A stretch of DNA of 64,000 nt from CAKZNE01 sp002695025. GTDB lineage: Bacteria > Bacteroidota > Bacteroidia > Flavobacteriales > Schleiferiaceae. A program made the translations under genes and the position numbers. The first letter of the stretch is position 1. The number at the start of each line of letters is the position of its first letter. Under the pieces are notes generated by a model. It was given only the letters and a program-made list of their open reading frames with translations, was not told the DNA's origin and searched no databases. Below, piece by piece: positions 52,502 through 60,301 of the stretch. The stretch is from NCBI GenBank assembly GCA_913043285.1, contig CAJWML010000001.1, positions 866,405-930,404 on the forward strand. The letters are read 5' to 3'.

Positions 52502-54856
52502 ATGGAATTGTTATTTTTGGAGTATAGTCCAGTTGTTTTGCGTTATTTATTATTTCTTCTGCTAATCGTGACCTCAGGTTTGCACGGGCAATCCTTAGTG
52601 GGGCATATGGAGATGCAGCGTATCAATGGCAGTTACGCGTACCTCCATGATATGGCAGTGGATGATACCGGCAACGTATACGTAGTAGGCAGCTTTCTTT
52701 TTTCCCCGGATTTTCAAGTGGCCCATCCCGGAGGCATGCCCTACCATCTCAACAGTACCGGAGCCCATGACGGTTACCTCGTAAAGTATGATGATTCCGG
52801 CAACGTACGCTGGGCAGTAACCCTGGGTGCCATGGGCAGCAGCACCGAAAAGACCTTTCACATCAAACTTAATCACCACGGCATTTATATAGAATCCTAT
52901 ACCGAGCGTAACCTTATACTGGGCTCAGAACGGGTGCTAGCCCCGGGGCAGGAACCTACGGTGATTATTTCTCGTCTCGACTTTTGCGGTAAATACATCT
53001 GGTCTCGCGGTTTTACCACCCATTATAGCTGGCATGAATTTAACGACCTGGTGGTGGATACGGCCGGCAATGTAACCTTCCGTATGCTGTTCCGCGACAG
53101 CCTGGATGCCGACCCCAATCCCGATGTTGCCCATTACATCCGCAGGCCGGGTGGCAACAACTGGGCGGTGGTGAAGCTGGCTGCAGACGGTACTTACCTT
53201 TGGTCTTTCCCCTATCCCGGCAATGCCATGATCAAGGATATGACCTTAGACGCTTCCGGCAAGCTTTACCTGCTGGGTGATTTTTCCGGTACCATGGATG
53301 TGGACCCTGCCCCAACCACCCTCTTTATTACCGACCCTGCCGTGGGCACCAGTGGCTTTATCACCCAGTACAGCACGGAGGGCGAAATAATGCGGGCCGT
53401 GGTTATTGGCGATGCCGGTACCAGCCAGGTGCAAACGGAAGCCCTGGCCGTGGATGACTCGGAAAACCTATACTACACCGCCCGTTACCTCGGTACACTG
53501 GATGTAGACCCGGGGCCAGGTATAAAACGCCTGACCTCCACCACCAAAGACCGTAGCCTCATCTGCAAGCTGCAACCACAACAACCACAACTGCAACTGG
53601 CCTGGGCCCATGTTATGGGCGATATCCACGTAAGCCAGATGAGCGTGGATGAAATGGGCAAACCCTACCTCTTTGGTACCTTCCATGATTCGGCTGACTT
53701 TTTACCCGGTCCCGGACAACAGCTATCGTACTCCCAGTATTTTGCTGCCTTTGTACTGAAACTGACCCAGGCAGGCACCAGCCGCGGGCATTTTTATTTT
53801 AAGCCACAAGGCGATATGATGCCCTGTGCCTTTGCGGTGGACGAAGAAGAAAACATTTATATAAGCGGGGTTTCAGACCATTGGTTTGACGCGTCTCCCG
53901 GTGCCGCCCAAACCATTGTAGACCGCAACTCTTTTGTGCTGCGCTACGATTCCTGCTTTACCCCCGCAGGCCCGGAGCTGGATCAACAGTCCTTACTGGG
54001 GCAACGCGTTTGCCAGGGCGACTCCATTACCATACAGGTAACCAATGCCCAGGAGCTGCGCCAGGGAGAATACTGGCACATACGCTCTTCCGAAATGGCT
54101 TTTGCAGACAGTAACACCACCGGTGTCTTCCGGCTGGCGCCCGATGGCCCCCGCACCTACGAAGTGTTTGGCCGTGGCCGCTGCCAGATGGACGGTGAGG
54201 TGATGAGCACCAACGTATGGGTAGACTCGGTGTATAGCTACACCCGCTTTGATACCGTTTGTGAGGGCAGTAGCTACCAGTTTATTGACGGTACCGAGTG
54301 GGCCATTACGGGCGATACGGTGTATGCACTCCAGCAACAAACCCAGGCCGGTTGCGATAGCACCTGGCGTACCGAGCTAAAAGTAATACCCCATAAACCT
54401 GGTGTGCGCACCATAAAAGGAGAACTGCAGGCCCATGCCGAAGGGCTGAATTACCAATGGCTCAGCTGCTCCCAGGGCAGCATACCCATCATGGGGGCCA
54501 CGGGGCGTAACTATACGCCTGATGCACCGGGGCAATATGCCGTAGTGGTGTACGGGGGCAGTTGTGCGGATACTTCCGCCTGCGTAAACTGGAGCATAGG
54601 CCTGGGGGAAAGTACCCGCAACGGCATTACCCTCTATCCCAACCCGGCCCGGGACCACCTGAGCCTCCAAAGCTCTATGGGCGAAGCCCTGGATGTGATC
54701 ATCTACAACACCAAAGGGCAGGAGGTAAGCCGCCATACGGGCGTGGAAAAAGACCAGGACCTTTCCATTAACCACCTTAGCCCCGGCCTCTACCTGGTGC
54801 GCATCAGCCACCAGGGACAACTCCTGCAGGAGGAACGTTTGGTGGTGGAGGGGTGA
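52502..54856 (+). CDS. T9SS-sorted beta-propeller protein (SBBP-like)
   Basis: 784 residues from ATG 52502. A TTG at 52538 would give a neater signal peptide (MRYLLFLLLIVTSGLHGQ), and TATTTTTG at 52512-52519 resembles a -7 box between the two, so the shorter form may be the real one. The body is a beta-propeller with SBBP-type blades (DDTGNVYVVGSF, DASGKLYLLGDFSG, DDSENLYYTARYLG, DEEENIYISGVS), each preceded by V-D. An Ig-like region (VCQGDSITIQVTN; CEGSSYQFIDGTEW) follows. ITLYPNPARDHLSLQ ... LSPGLYLVRISHQ is the T9SS type A sorting domain. Confidence 0.88.
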   Translation: MELLFLEYSPVVLRYLLFLLLIVTSGLHGQSLVGHMEMQRINGSYAYLHDMAVDDTGNVYVVGSFLFSPDFQVAHPGGMPYHLNSTGAHDGYLVKYDDSGNVRWAVTLGAMGSSTEKTFHIKLNHHGIYIESYTERNLILGSERVLAPGQEPTVIISRLDFCGKYIWSRGFTTHYSWHEFNDLVVDTAGNVTFRMLFRDSLDADPNPDVAHYIRRPGGNNWAVVKLAADGTYLWSFPYPGNAMIKDMTLDASGKLYLLGDFSGTMDVDPAPTTLFITDPAVGTSGFITQYSTEGEIMRAVVIGDAGTSQVQTEALAVDDSENLYYTARYLGTLDVDPGPGIKRLTSTTKDRSLICKLQPQQPQLQLAWAHVMGDIHVSQMSVDEMGKPYLFGTFHDSADFLPGPGQQLSYSQYFAAFVLKLTQAGTSRGHFYFKPQGDMMPCAFAVDEEENIYISGVSDHWFDASPGAAQTIVDRNSFVLRYDSCFTPAGPELDQQSLLGQRVCQGDSITIQVTNAQELRQGEYWHIRSSEMAFADSNTTGVFRLAPDGPRTYEVFGRGRCQMDGEVMSTNVWVDSVYSYTRFDTVCEGSSYQFIDGTEWAITGDTVYALQQQTQAGCDSTWRTELKVIPHKPGVRTIKGELQAHAEGLNYQWLSCSQGSIPIMGATGRNYTPDAPGQYAVVVYGGSCADTSACVNWSIGLGESTRNGITLYPNPARDHLSLQSSMGEALDVIIYNTKGQEVSRHTGVEKDQDLSINHLSPGLYLVRISHQGQLLQEERLVVEG

Positions 54857-54872
54857 TCCGGATTACTTATTT

Positions 54873-54928
54873 GTCATCCTGAGCGCCTGTGTTGCGCTTG
54901 ACCAAGTAGAGTCGAAGGGTGCTGCCAC
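54873..54928. repeat. Solitary REP-like inverted unit
   Basis: GTCATCCTGAGCGCC at the left and TCGAAGGGTGCTGCCAC at the right are the same outer ends as the units at 62.8-64 kb, enclosing an AGCGC/GCGCT hairpin. It follows the T9SS gene stop by 16 bases. TAACTTTG at 54979-54986, just beyond, is a -7 candidate for the lipoprotein gene. Confidence 0.65.
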
Positions 54929-55045
54929 TCTTCATATTGCCAAACAGAATGTCAGGCTGAGTGGAGCTATAAAAAATATAACTTTGGATCAGGTCCCAAG
55001 AAGAGTAAATAAGAAAACCTTAGTTATATACCTTAAACCTTGGGC

Positions 55046-55270
55046 ATGCGAAAAATGCTTAAAACATTTTTTTATATAATAACCATCTTTTTAATTACTT
55101 CATGCAGTGGTGGAGCTGGAAGTAAGAGGGACCTAGAGCTCCCCATTGGCCGCAGGCGAAATGTTAATGGAACAGATACCACCAAAAATGTTATTGAGCC
55201 TTCGGCTAAGCACCAACAAAATGAAAATACAGAAACTGTTAAGAAGAAATACCTTAAAATACCGACTTAA
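55046..55270 (+). CDS. Small lipoprotein of unknown function
   Basis: 74 residues from ATG 55046. Basic start and hydrophobic core (MRKMLKTFFYIITIFLITSC) with lipobox ITSC (Cys 20), then a short hydrophilic, Lys/Asn-rich tail with no domain. It was checked for start: TTG 55040 is open but adds only two residues. Its stop overlaps the stop of the convergent Mrr-like gene by four bases. AT-rich like the adjacent nuclease genes, so it may belong to that island. Confidence 0.6.
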   Translation: MRKMLKTFFYIITIFLITSCSGGAGSKRDLELPIGRRRNVNGTDTTKNVIEPSAKHQQNENTETVKKKYLKIPT

Positions 55271-56304
55271 CTGATAGGCCAGTAAATTCGCTTTAGTGGT
55301 ACTAAGGCTTTTATTTCAGGTTCTAGCTTTTCGTAATTTTCAGTTAGCAAATCAACAAACAGCTCAAAGTCTATTAAGGTGATTTGGAAGTTAGCCCGTT
55401 CAGCTTCGTATTGTGCTTCTTTAGAAAAACCCGTAGTGGAAATATATATTCCTTTAGTGTAATGTCGTAAACCTCCAATAAAGTTGCGTATATCGGGAGC
55501 TGAGACTTTTTCCTTACTCTTTACTTTGTGCTTAACTTCAACCTTTATAATAGGTTCAACAAGTCCCAAGCCATCAGGAGAGGCGATAATATCACTGCCT
55601 AAATCAGAGCCCGGAGACGTTAAGCGAGTTTTGTAGCCCATGGTTGCTAAAATTCCACTTGAGACTTGTTCCACTTCGTTCCAATCCAGTTTTACAATAA
55701 TGTCCTTGATGAATTCTCGTGATCGACCAACAATATCTTTTGCAATACGTTCCTCTTCTTGTCTTATAAATTCTTCACTCTCTTCATCCATTCGTTGTAA
55801 AAATTCATCGGAAGGTGGTTTCATCGGAGATAAATATTCAAACTCTTCAACTACTGATGGGGGCACTTCAAAGAGCGTAAGAATGGAGCCTAAGATATTT
55901 TTCGACTCCAGAGTTAGATAATCTCTGTCGTAGGGATAGGAATCCCAACTCACAAATCGAATGTGGTGATGTTCGTAGATATCACTGAATTTGTATTCAG
56001 ACTTTATTTGTCCTATATAGTATGATCTTGTTTCAGGGTCATAAGTGATTACATTATCATCAATACTAAATTCATTAAAGAAGCGCCAGATTTGCCCTGC
56101 ACTTTGATTGATACGACCTTTAGCATCATCTGGATATGTCTCGGCTAACTTATCCTTTAGTTCCTCATAAGTGGTTTTCTTTGTAAGGGCTCCAATTTTA
56201 TTCCAACCGATGGATATGAGGCCTTTGCTTAAGAACTCATCAATAAGATAACCTCCTCGTCCAGCACGGACCATCCAGGTTCTAGATTTGGTATCAGTAG
56301 TCAT
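55267..56304 (-). CDS. Mrr-like restriction endonuclease
   Basis: 345 residues. The C-terminal domain (~215-330) is of Mrr_cat/PD-(D/E)XK type: MGYKTRLTSPGSDLGSDIIA (catalytic D), IKVEVKHKVKS (E-x-K), then IRNFIGGLRHYTKGIYISTT and FSKEAQYEAE, the Mrr pattern. The N-terminal ~130 residues (TWMVRAGRGGYLIDEFLSKG ... IGWNKIG) resemble the EVE/PUA-like modules seen ahead of such nucleases and may read a modified base. It probably cuts modified foreign DNA. It is 39 bases downstream of the HNH gene on the same strand, so the two likely share a transcript. Confidence 0.87.
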   Translation of the reverse strand: MTTDTKSRTWMVRAGRGGYLIDEFLSKGLISIGWNKIGALTKKTTYEELKDKLAETYPDDAKGRINQSAGQIWRFFNEFSIDDNVITYDPETRSYYIGQIKSEYKFSDIYEHHHIRFVSWDSYPYDRDYLTLESKNILGSILTLFEVPPSVVEEFEYLSPMKPPSDEFLQRMDEESEEFIRQEEERIAKDIVGRSREFIKDIIVKLDWNEVEQVSSGILATMGYKTRLTSPGSDLGSDIIASPDGLGLVEPIIKVEVKHKVKSKEKVSAPDIRNFIGGLRHYTKGIYISTTGFSKEAQYEAERANFQITLIDFELFVDLLTENYEKLEPEIKALVPLKRIYWPIS

Positions 56305-56343
56305 TTAGTGTTTTTATTTAAATATTTGGATCATGGAATGAAG

Positions 56344-57276
56344 CTATAAAAGTTTAGCATGGTGCTGAGCCAAAAACCTCCTCGAAGGATACCACCTTTC
56401 ATCCTTCGGTAAAAGAATTCGTTTTCCCTTGAATTGGCTTAAATTAAAGGGAGATTGGAGGTCTTCGGTAAAACTAGAAGAAACCACCACCCGGTAATCC
56501 TCATCAATAGAGATCAGGTGACGGTCAAAAGCACGGTGCAGCGTTGGAGATAGTGCAATGCCATTCTGGATACTGTCATTCTTGGATTGACTCCATGGTT
56601 CTATATGGCAGGCATCGATCATCTGAACATTAGAAGTTGCTGTTAGTCGCATGCCGGAAATAGCACAAGAGTAATTGTAGAGTTTGGGAACTGCATTTTT
56701 AAAAAGCGCAGAGCGTGCTTCGTATTCTATTACCCGTAAATATTTAGGAGGAGGGGAGGCAACAGAGCCATTCAAAAAATCGACTTCTAAAGTCTTTAAG
56801 TATTCATAGGTTTCTTGTGCCAGTAAGTGAGAAGAATAGTCCTGCTTTGGAAAATATTCTTTTAGTATCCACAACTTTAGATGATGGCGCTCCTTAGGCT
56901 TGCTAAGCCATTGCCAGACACTTTCATCAAAGTAGGCAAAATAGATACTGTCTTTTAATGCCGATAAACTCTTAGGAGAATAGGAGCTGGTTAGAGTGAT
57001 CTTAGCACCTTCCGGAGTAGAAAGATGCCAAAATTTATCTCCGGTTAAGTGATAAAAAGGAAGGTAGAAACGGGCTTGCCATGTACCTATCGGGACCAGT
57101 TTAAGCCAAAGCTTTTGAAAGGTAGCTACCAATTCCGGGCTGATGAATATTTTGTTTTGGGCAATGAGCCCTCTATCCATCAATTCAATAATGGATAGTA
57201 AAAGAATGGGCTTGTGAGGAGCCTTGCCATGCTTCTTATGAGATGCGCGATTAAGATGTAATAGTTTAGAAGGCAA
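56344..57276 (-). CDS. HNH endonuclease with SBD-like N-terminus (modification-dependent type)
   Basis: 310 residues. The N-terminal segment KAPHKPILLLSIIELMDRG is the start of the sulfur-binding-domain-like module found in phosphorothioate-dependent McrA-type enzymes. The C-terminal HNH nuclease has CAISG (a single Cys where zinc-finger HNH proteins have pairs), DACHIEPWSQS, QNGIALSPTLHRAFD. A role in cutting phosphorothioated or otherwise modified DNA is inferred from family knowledge. The start is a TTG at 57276; an in-frame TAG lies just upstream and there is no other start before the conserved region. Confidence 0.85.
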   Translation of the reverse strand: MPSKLLHLNRASHKKHGKAPHKPILLLSIIELMDRGLIAQNKIFISPELVATFQKLWLKLVPIGTWQARFYLPFYHLTGDKFWHLSTPEGAKITLTSSYSPKSLSALKDSIYFAYFDESVWQWLSKPKERHHLKLWILKEYFPKQDYSSHLLAQETYEYLKTLEVDFLNGSVASPPPKYLRVIEYEARSALFKNAVPKLYNYSCAISGMRLTATSNVQMIDACHIEPWSQSKNDSIQNGIALSPTLHRAFDRHLISIDEDYRVVVSSSFTEDLQSPFNLSQFKGKRILLPKDERWYPSRRFLAQHHAKLL

Positions 57277-57304
57277 AACCTATATTAGTTTCTTTATTAC
57301 ACAA

Positions 57305-58204
57305 ATGAACGATTCTTTAATAAGATTGGCAGCATTTGAATGGCTGGAGAGGCAAAATGAAATTCATCAAGATATTTTACCTAGAGAAGTTCTCGCAGAA
57401 GGGTTTAATTATAAAGGTGAGCGTATAACATTAGTAGGGGCTAGGGGTATTTGGAAACCTAAACCCATGGCATTACCATTATCCATTACTTCCATTATTG
57501 ATAATGGACGCTATGAGGATAAGCTTGGAGATGGTGACGACTTTATGCATTATAAATATGAAGGAGAAAACCCTAACCATTATAGTAATGTGGGCCTAAG
57601 AGACCTAATGGTTTCTGCCACTCCCCTAGTTTATTTTCACCAAGTAATGAAAGGAAAGTATATCGCCTGTTGGCCAGTTACGATTATACATGATAATGTA
57701 GAAAACCTTTCATTTACCGTTGCCTTGGATGACAAACAGCGAATCAGAATGGAAGGTGAACTGGGAGAGGTAGGGGTGTTTTATGAGCGTAAGTATCGTA
57801 CGGCACAATTTAAGGTCAGGCTTCATCAACGAGCTTTTAGAGAAAGGGTTTTAAGCGCATACACTTCCCAGTGTGCGATATGTAAATTGAGGCATACTCA
57901 GCTCTTAGATGCAGCACATATAATTGGAGACACGAAAGATGGTGGCGAACCTATTGTTCAAAACGGTATTTCTCTTTGCAAAATACATCATGCTGCATAC
58001 GATAATAATTTCTTGGGAGTAAGGCCAGAGGATTACAAAGTAGTGGTAAGAAAAGATATTCTTTTAGAAAGAGATGGTCCAATGCTCAAATATGGGTTGC
58101 AGGAGGTAAATGACATAAAGCTTATTCTCCCTAAGCAGAGGAAGCTGTACCCTGACCGTGAAAGGCTTGCCTTTAGGTTTGAAGAGTTTAAACATATTGC
58201 TTAA
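57305..58204 (+). CDS. HNH endonuclease with SRA/PUA-like N-terminus
   Basis: 299 residues. The N-terminal ~180 residues include a segment (GERITLVGARGIWKPKPM) and a hydrophobic core typical of the putative DNA-recognition half of HNH_2-type restriction proteins. The C-terminal HNH domain has CAICKLRHTQLLDAAHI, QNGISLCKIHHAAYD with the H-N-H residues and Cys pair. It is divergent from the other HNH gene with only 28 bases between starts. A strong terminator follows 16 bases after the stop. It probably acts against modified DNA, like its neighbours. Confidence 0.86.
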   Translation: MNDSLIRLAAFEWLERQNEIHQDILPREVLAEGFNYKGERITLVGARGIWKPKPMALPLSITSIIDNGRYEDKLGDGDDFMHYKYEGENPNHYSNVGLRDLMVSATPLVYFHQVMKGKYIACWPVTIIHDNVENLSFTVALDDKQRIRMEGELGEVGVFYERKYRTAQFKVRLHQRAFRERVLSAYTSQCAICKLRHTQLLDAAHIIGDTKDGGEPIVQNGISLCKIHHAAYDNNFLGVRPEDYKVVVRKDILLERDGPMLKYGLQEVNDIKLILPKQRKLYPDRERLAFRFEEFKHIA

Positions 58205-58220
58205 TAGCATTATAAACAAA

Positions 58221-58243
58221 AACCCCCGCACAAGGCGGGGGTT
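58221..58243. terminator. Bidirectional rho-independent terminator
   Basis: AACCCCCGC (58221-58229) pairs perfectly with GCGGGGGTT (58235-58243) across a five-base loop. CTTTTTATT follows on the plus strand and TTTGTTTATAA on the minus strand. It separates the convergent HNH nuclease and HU-like genes and should end both transcripts. Confidence 0.9.
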
Positions 58244-58247
58244 CTTT

Positions 58248-58658
58248 TTATTGCCCGGAATCCGGGGCTGCGGGTGGCGCATCCTTGGTAAACTTCAGGA
58301 GCTTTTGCATATCCTTCAGGCGCGGTCCCGGCCTGAAGAGGATCTTGCTGCTACGAATGCTGTTTACCGTCACCTTTTCCGGGGCATCTTCACCCCGCGA
58401 ACTCAGGCTAACCCGTAAACGGCCCAACTCACCCAGTTCCACATTTCGTGCTTCCTGCAACAGCTGGATGATGATGTCCACAGAGGCGGAAAGTACCGCC
58501 TTGATATCCGCCCGGCTTACCGTACTGATCTTCTCAACACGGTCAGCGATCAAATCCAGGTCCGCCCGCCCGCTGGTGCGCGACTGGGCGTAAAACCTGG
58601 TGGGTCCCCCGGCTGAACCGGGTAGCCCTCTCTCTACTACTCTAAAAGGAATACTCAT
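58248..58658 (-). CDS. HU-like DNA-binding protein (Bacteroidota HU/HIG type)
   Basis: 136 residues from ATG 58658. The start matches the Bacteroidota HU-like family (MSIPFRVVERGLPGSAGGPTR, with YAQ shortly after), followed by two helices (VEKISTVSRADIKAVLSASV; DIIIQLLQEARNVELGELGR) and the beta arm (RLRVSLSSRGEDAPEKVTVN). The extended tail (KFTKDAPPAAPDSGQ) is unlike canonical HU. It binds DNA as an architectural protein; its specific targets are unknown. A longer frame up to 58682 adds seven residues before the conserved start. Its upstream region carries the nested hairpin at 58886-58953. Confidence 0.9.
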   Translation of the reverse strand: MSIPFRVVERGLPGSAGGPTRFYAQSRTSGRADLDLIADRVEKISTVSRADIKAVLSASVDIIIQLLQEARNVELGELGRLRVSLSSRGEDAPEKVTVNSIRSSKILFRPGPRLKDMQKLLKFTKDAPPAAPDSGQ

Positions 58659-58885
58659 AACTTGACCTTTTAAATTAAACAAACAGTGAACAAGAGTATA
58701 ACGCCTTTTTAAAGCTGCTTTGTATCGAAAAAGTATAGATTTTAACGTTTAAAGGTGCTTGTGCGCTCAAAATCAGCTCTGTAATTGTTCGTAAGCCAGA
58801 GAATTTCCCCTGCGCCCGTAATAGGGCAGGATCATCTTTACAATTAATTGTATTCCAGTTGTTTAAAGCAAGCCTTCCAAAAGAC

Positions 58886-58953
58886 CGGTCCTTTGAAGTA
58901 AAAAGACAGGACTTTTGAACGCAAAAGTGCTGTCCGTTGGCCTCAAAGGACCG
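58886..58953. other. Nested two-stage hairpin in a non-coding stretch
   Basis: Outer arms CGGTCCTTTG (58886-58895) and CAAAGGACCG (58944-58953) are perfect. After a 9-base gap on each side, the inner arms GACAGGACTTTTG (58905-58917) and CAAAAGTGCTGTC (58922-58934) pair with one mismatch around loop AACG. The CYTTTGAA word occurs three times (58891, 58912, 58956). The surrounding 58659-59261 gap contains no convincing gene. It could be a structured RNA or a multi-site operator. Confidence 0.7.
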
Positions 58954-59023
58954 CACCTTTGAAATGAACGTTGCGTACCTTCTTCCGGGCCTCCCCGTAA
59001 ACTCATTCAAAACGGGCGTTGCA

Positions 59024-59084
59024 TTATCCAAAAAGGATAATAATATCCATTTTGGATCATTTCCAAAAAATAAAGATATATTTG
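59024..59084 (+). promoter_or_regulatory. Overlapping inverted repeats and -7 box before the lipoprotein gene
   Basis: Four palindromes overlap in 45 bases: TTATCC-5-GGATAA (59024-59040), GGATA-4-TATCC (59035-59048), ATCCA-3-TGGAT (59045-59057), TTTTGGA-5-TCCAAAA (59050-59068). TATATTTG follows at 59077-59084 as a -7 box; TTTG at 59051-59054 is a -33 candidate at a slightly long spacing (22). The arrangement is suggestive of an operator with alternative pairing. The leader to 59262 is about 170 bases. Confidence 0.55.
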
Positions 59085-59261
59085 GTCCGTCATCTTTCAC
59101 TTTTGCGTACAAAACTGGTCCTGAGTAAGTGGGTGAAAATGCATTTTAGGATCAGGCTGAAGAGCAAAAAAAGCTTCATAAAAAGTAAGTGTGGGGAGGG
59201 CTGGTTTTTAGGGCTGTTACGCTTGCAAGCCTGGAATGTTTAACTCATAAATATTTCAGCC

Positions 59262-59882
59262 ATGAAAAGAAGTACAGTAATGACGGTATTAACTGTCGCT
59301 ATTTTAGTAATTTACTCCTGCTCTAAAGACCGGGAAATGAAAAGTAACGTAAGTACCAGCACTTTGGCCGGTAATTTCACCCATGAAGTGTACACCCGCT
59401 TCGGGGAAATGCCCAATGAGCAGCGCAGTCGTTTCTTTAACCGCAGCCGCGAAAAACTCACCGCCCTCCAAAACCACAAGTACAAAGGTGCCGAAAGCGA
59501 TGAACCCCTGGATGATGCCTTTTTTGCCCTGGAAGGGCTCCTGAACGGTATGTTTTACAACGAGATGGCACGCCAACCCGAGTGGGTGGTCACCTCCGGA
59601 AGCGTGCAGCTCAGGATCACCGAAAACAACGGCAGCTATTACGTAAGCAACCAGGAATACCTGCAGGCCTGGGCCGAACTCTACAACAGCGTAACCGACC
59701 GCCTGAACCAGCACCAGGACGAAGTTTTTGTAATGGCCGATATGGTGGTACAGCAGGTGAATACCGAGGAAGGCTTTGCGGAGATCCACATGGAGCTGTA
59801 TACCGCCCCGGAACAGGCAGGCGGAGCCTATCCCTATATGACGCCCGCAGTTCCCTACCACGGGGCGGAGAAGGCCGGGTAG
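59262..59882 (+). CDS. Lipoprotein, N-terminal part, ended by an in-frame TAG
   Basis: 206 residues. Lipoprotein signal with IYSC lipobox (MTVLTVAILVIYSC) and then a mostly helical mature part (NEQRSRFFNRSREKLTALQN, LDDAFFALEGLLNGMFYNEM), with a conserved-looking WVVTSGSVQLRI. No family recognised. The TAG at 59880-59882 is in the same frame as a coding-like stretch that continues to 60299, so the original protein was probably about 345 residues. A shortened copy of the middle of this gene lies at 62550-62710. Confidence 0.7.
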   Translation: MKRSTVMTVLTVAILVIYSCSKDREMKSNVSTSTLAGNFTHEVYTRFGEMPNEQRSRFFNRSREKLTALQNHKYKGAESDEPLDDAFFALEGLLNGMFYNEMARQPEWVVTSGSVQLRITENNGSYYVSNQEYLQAWAELYNSVTDRLNQHQDEVFVMADMVVQQVNTEEGFAEIHMELYTAPEQAGGAYPYMTPAVPYHGAEKAG

Positions 59883-60299
59883 TGTTCACAAAATAATCCC
59901 GGTCTGGATGCCGCAGACTTTATCCGTAATTACGCCAATAATATGGCCGACTATAAAGTGCGTTGCCAGGGAAAACAGATCCTGATAAACCCGGGAACCA
60001 ATGCAGGTACCATGGTAATAGGGGGCGGTATGTCAGATCCCAGCCTGTACTGGCACGGCAGTGCCAATGCCTGTATAGGCCATTCTACCGAAGACTGGTA
60101 CGGCTGGTATGCCAAAATAGAAACCATTATTGACCAGGTAAGCCAGCAGTATTTTAACAACTATACCAATGAGGAGTTCTTTGCGACTGACTATCGCTCA
60201 TTTACTCAGAACGCATCGGGGAATCTGAATTCTTACATTGGAGGTCAAAGATATTTTCATGCGGGAGCTTATCGCTCTGCGATTATAACCTGTTATTGA
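59883..60299 (+). pseudogene. Severed 3' half of the lipoprotein gene
   Basis: Continues the frame of 59262-59882 directly after the TAG: CSQNNPGLDAADFIRNYANN, then MADYKVRCQGKQILINPGTN and SLYWHGSANACIGHSTEDWY to TGA at 60297-60299. The composition, codon use and lack of other stops show that it was translated with the first half. An internal ATG (59943) could allow a separate product, but without an export signal. A sequencing error, a recent nonsense mutation or stop-codon read-through would all look the same here. Confidence 0.7.
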
Positions 60300-60301
60300 T
60301 C

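Noticed and set aside
57270..57304. Promoter TTTG-N19-TAGGTTTT for the minus-strand HNH gene
   Set aside because: Spacing is good but the -7 box lacks the final G at the right place and would overlap the TTG start codon, leaving no room for a leader.
58675..59112. 145-codon frame on the minus strand upstream of the HU-like gene
   Set aside because: It runs through the nested hairpin and the palindromes, has no signal, domain or convincing start, and low-complexity translation.
59582..59896. 104-codon frame overlapping the lipoprotein gene
   Set aside because: Arg/Gly/Pro-rich translation in a shifted frame, no start context; the lipoprotein frame is the better one.
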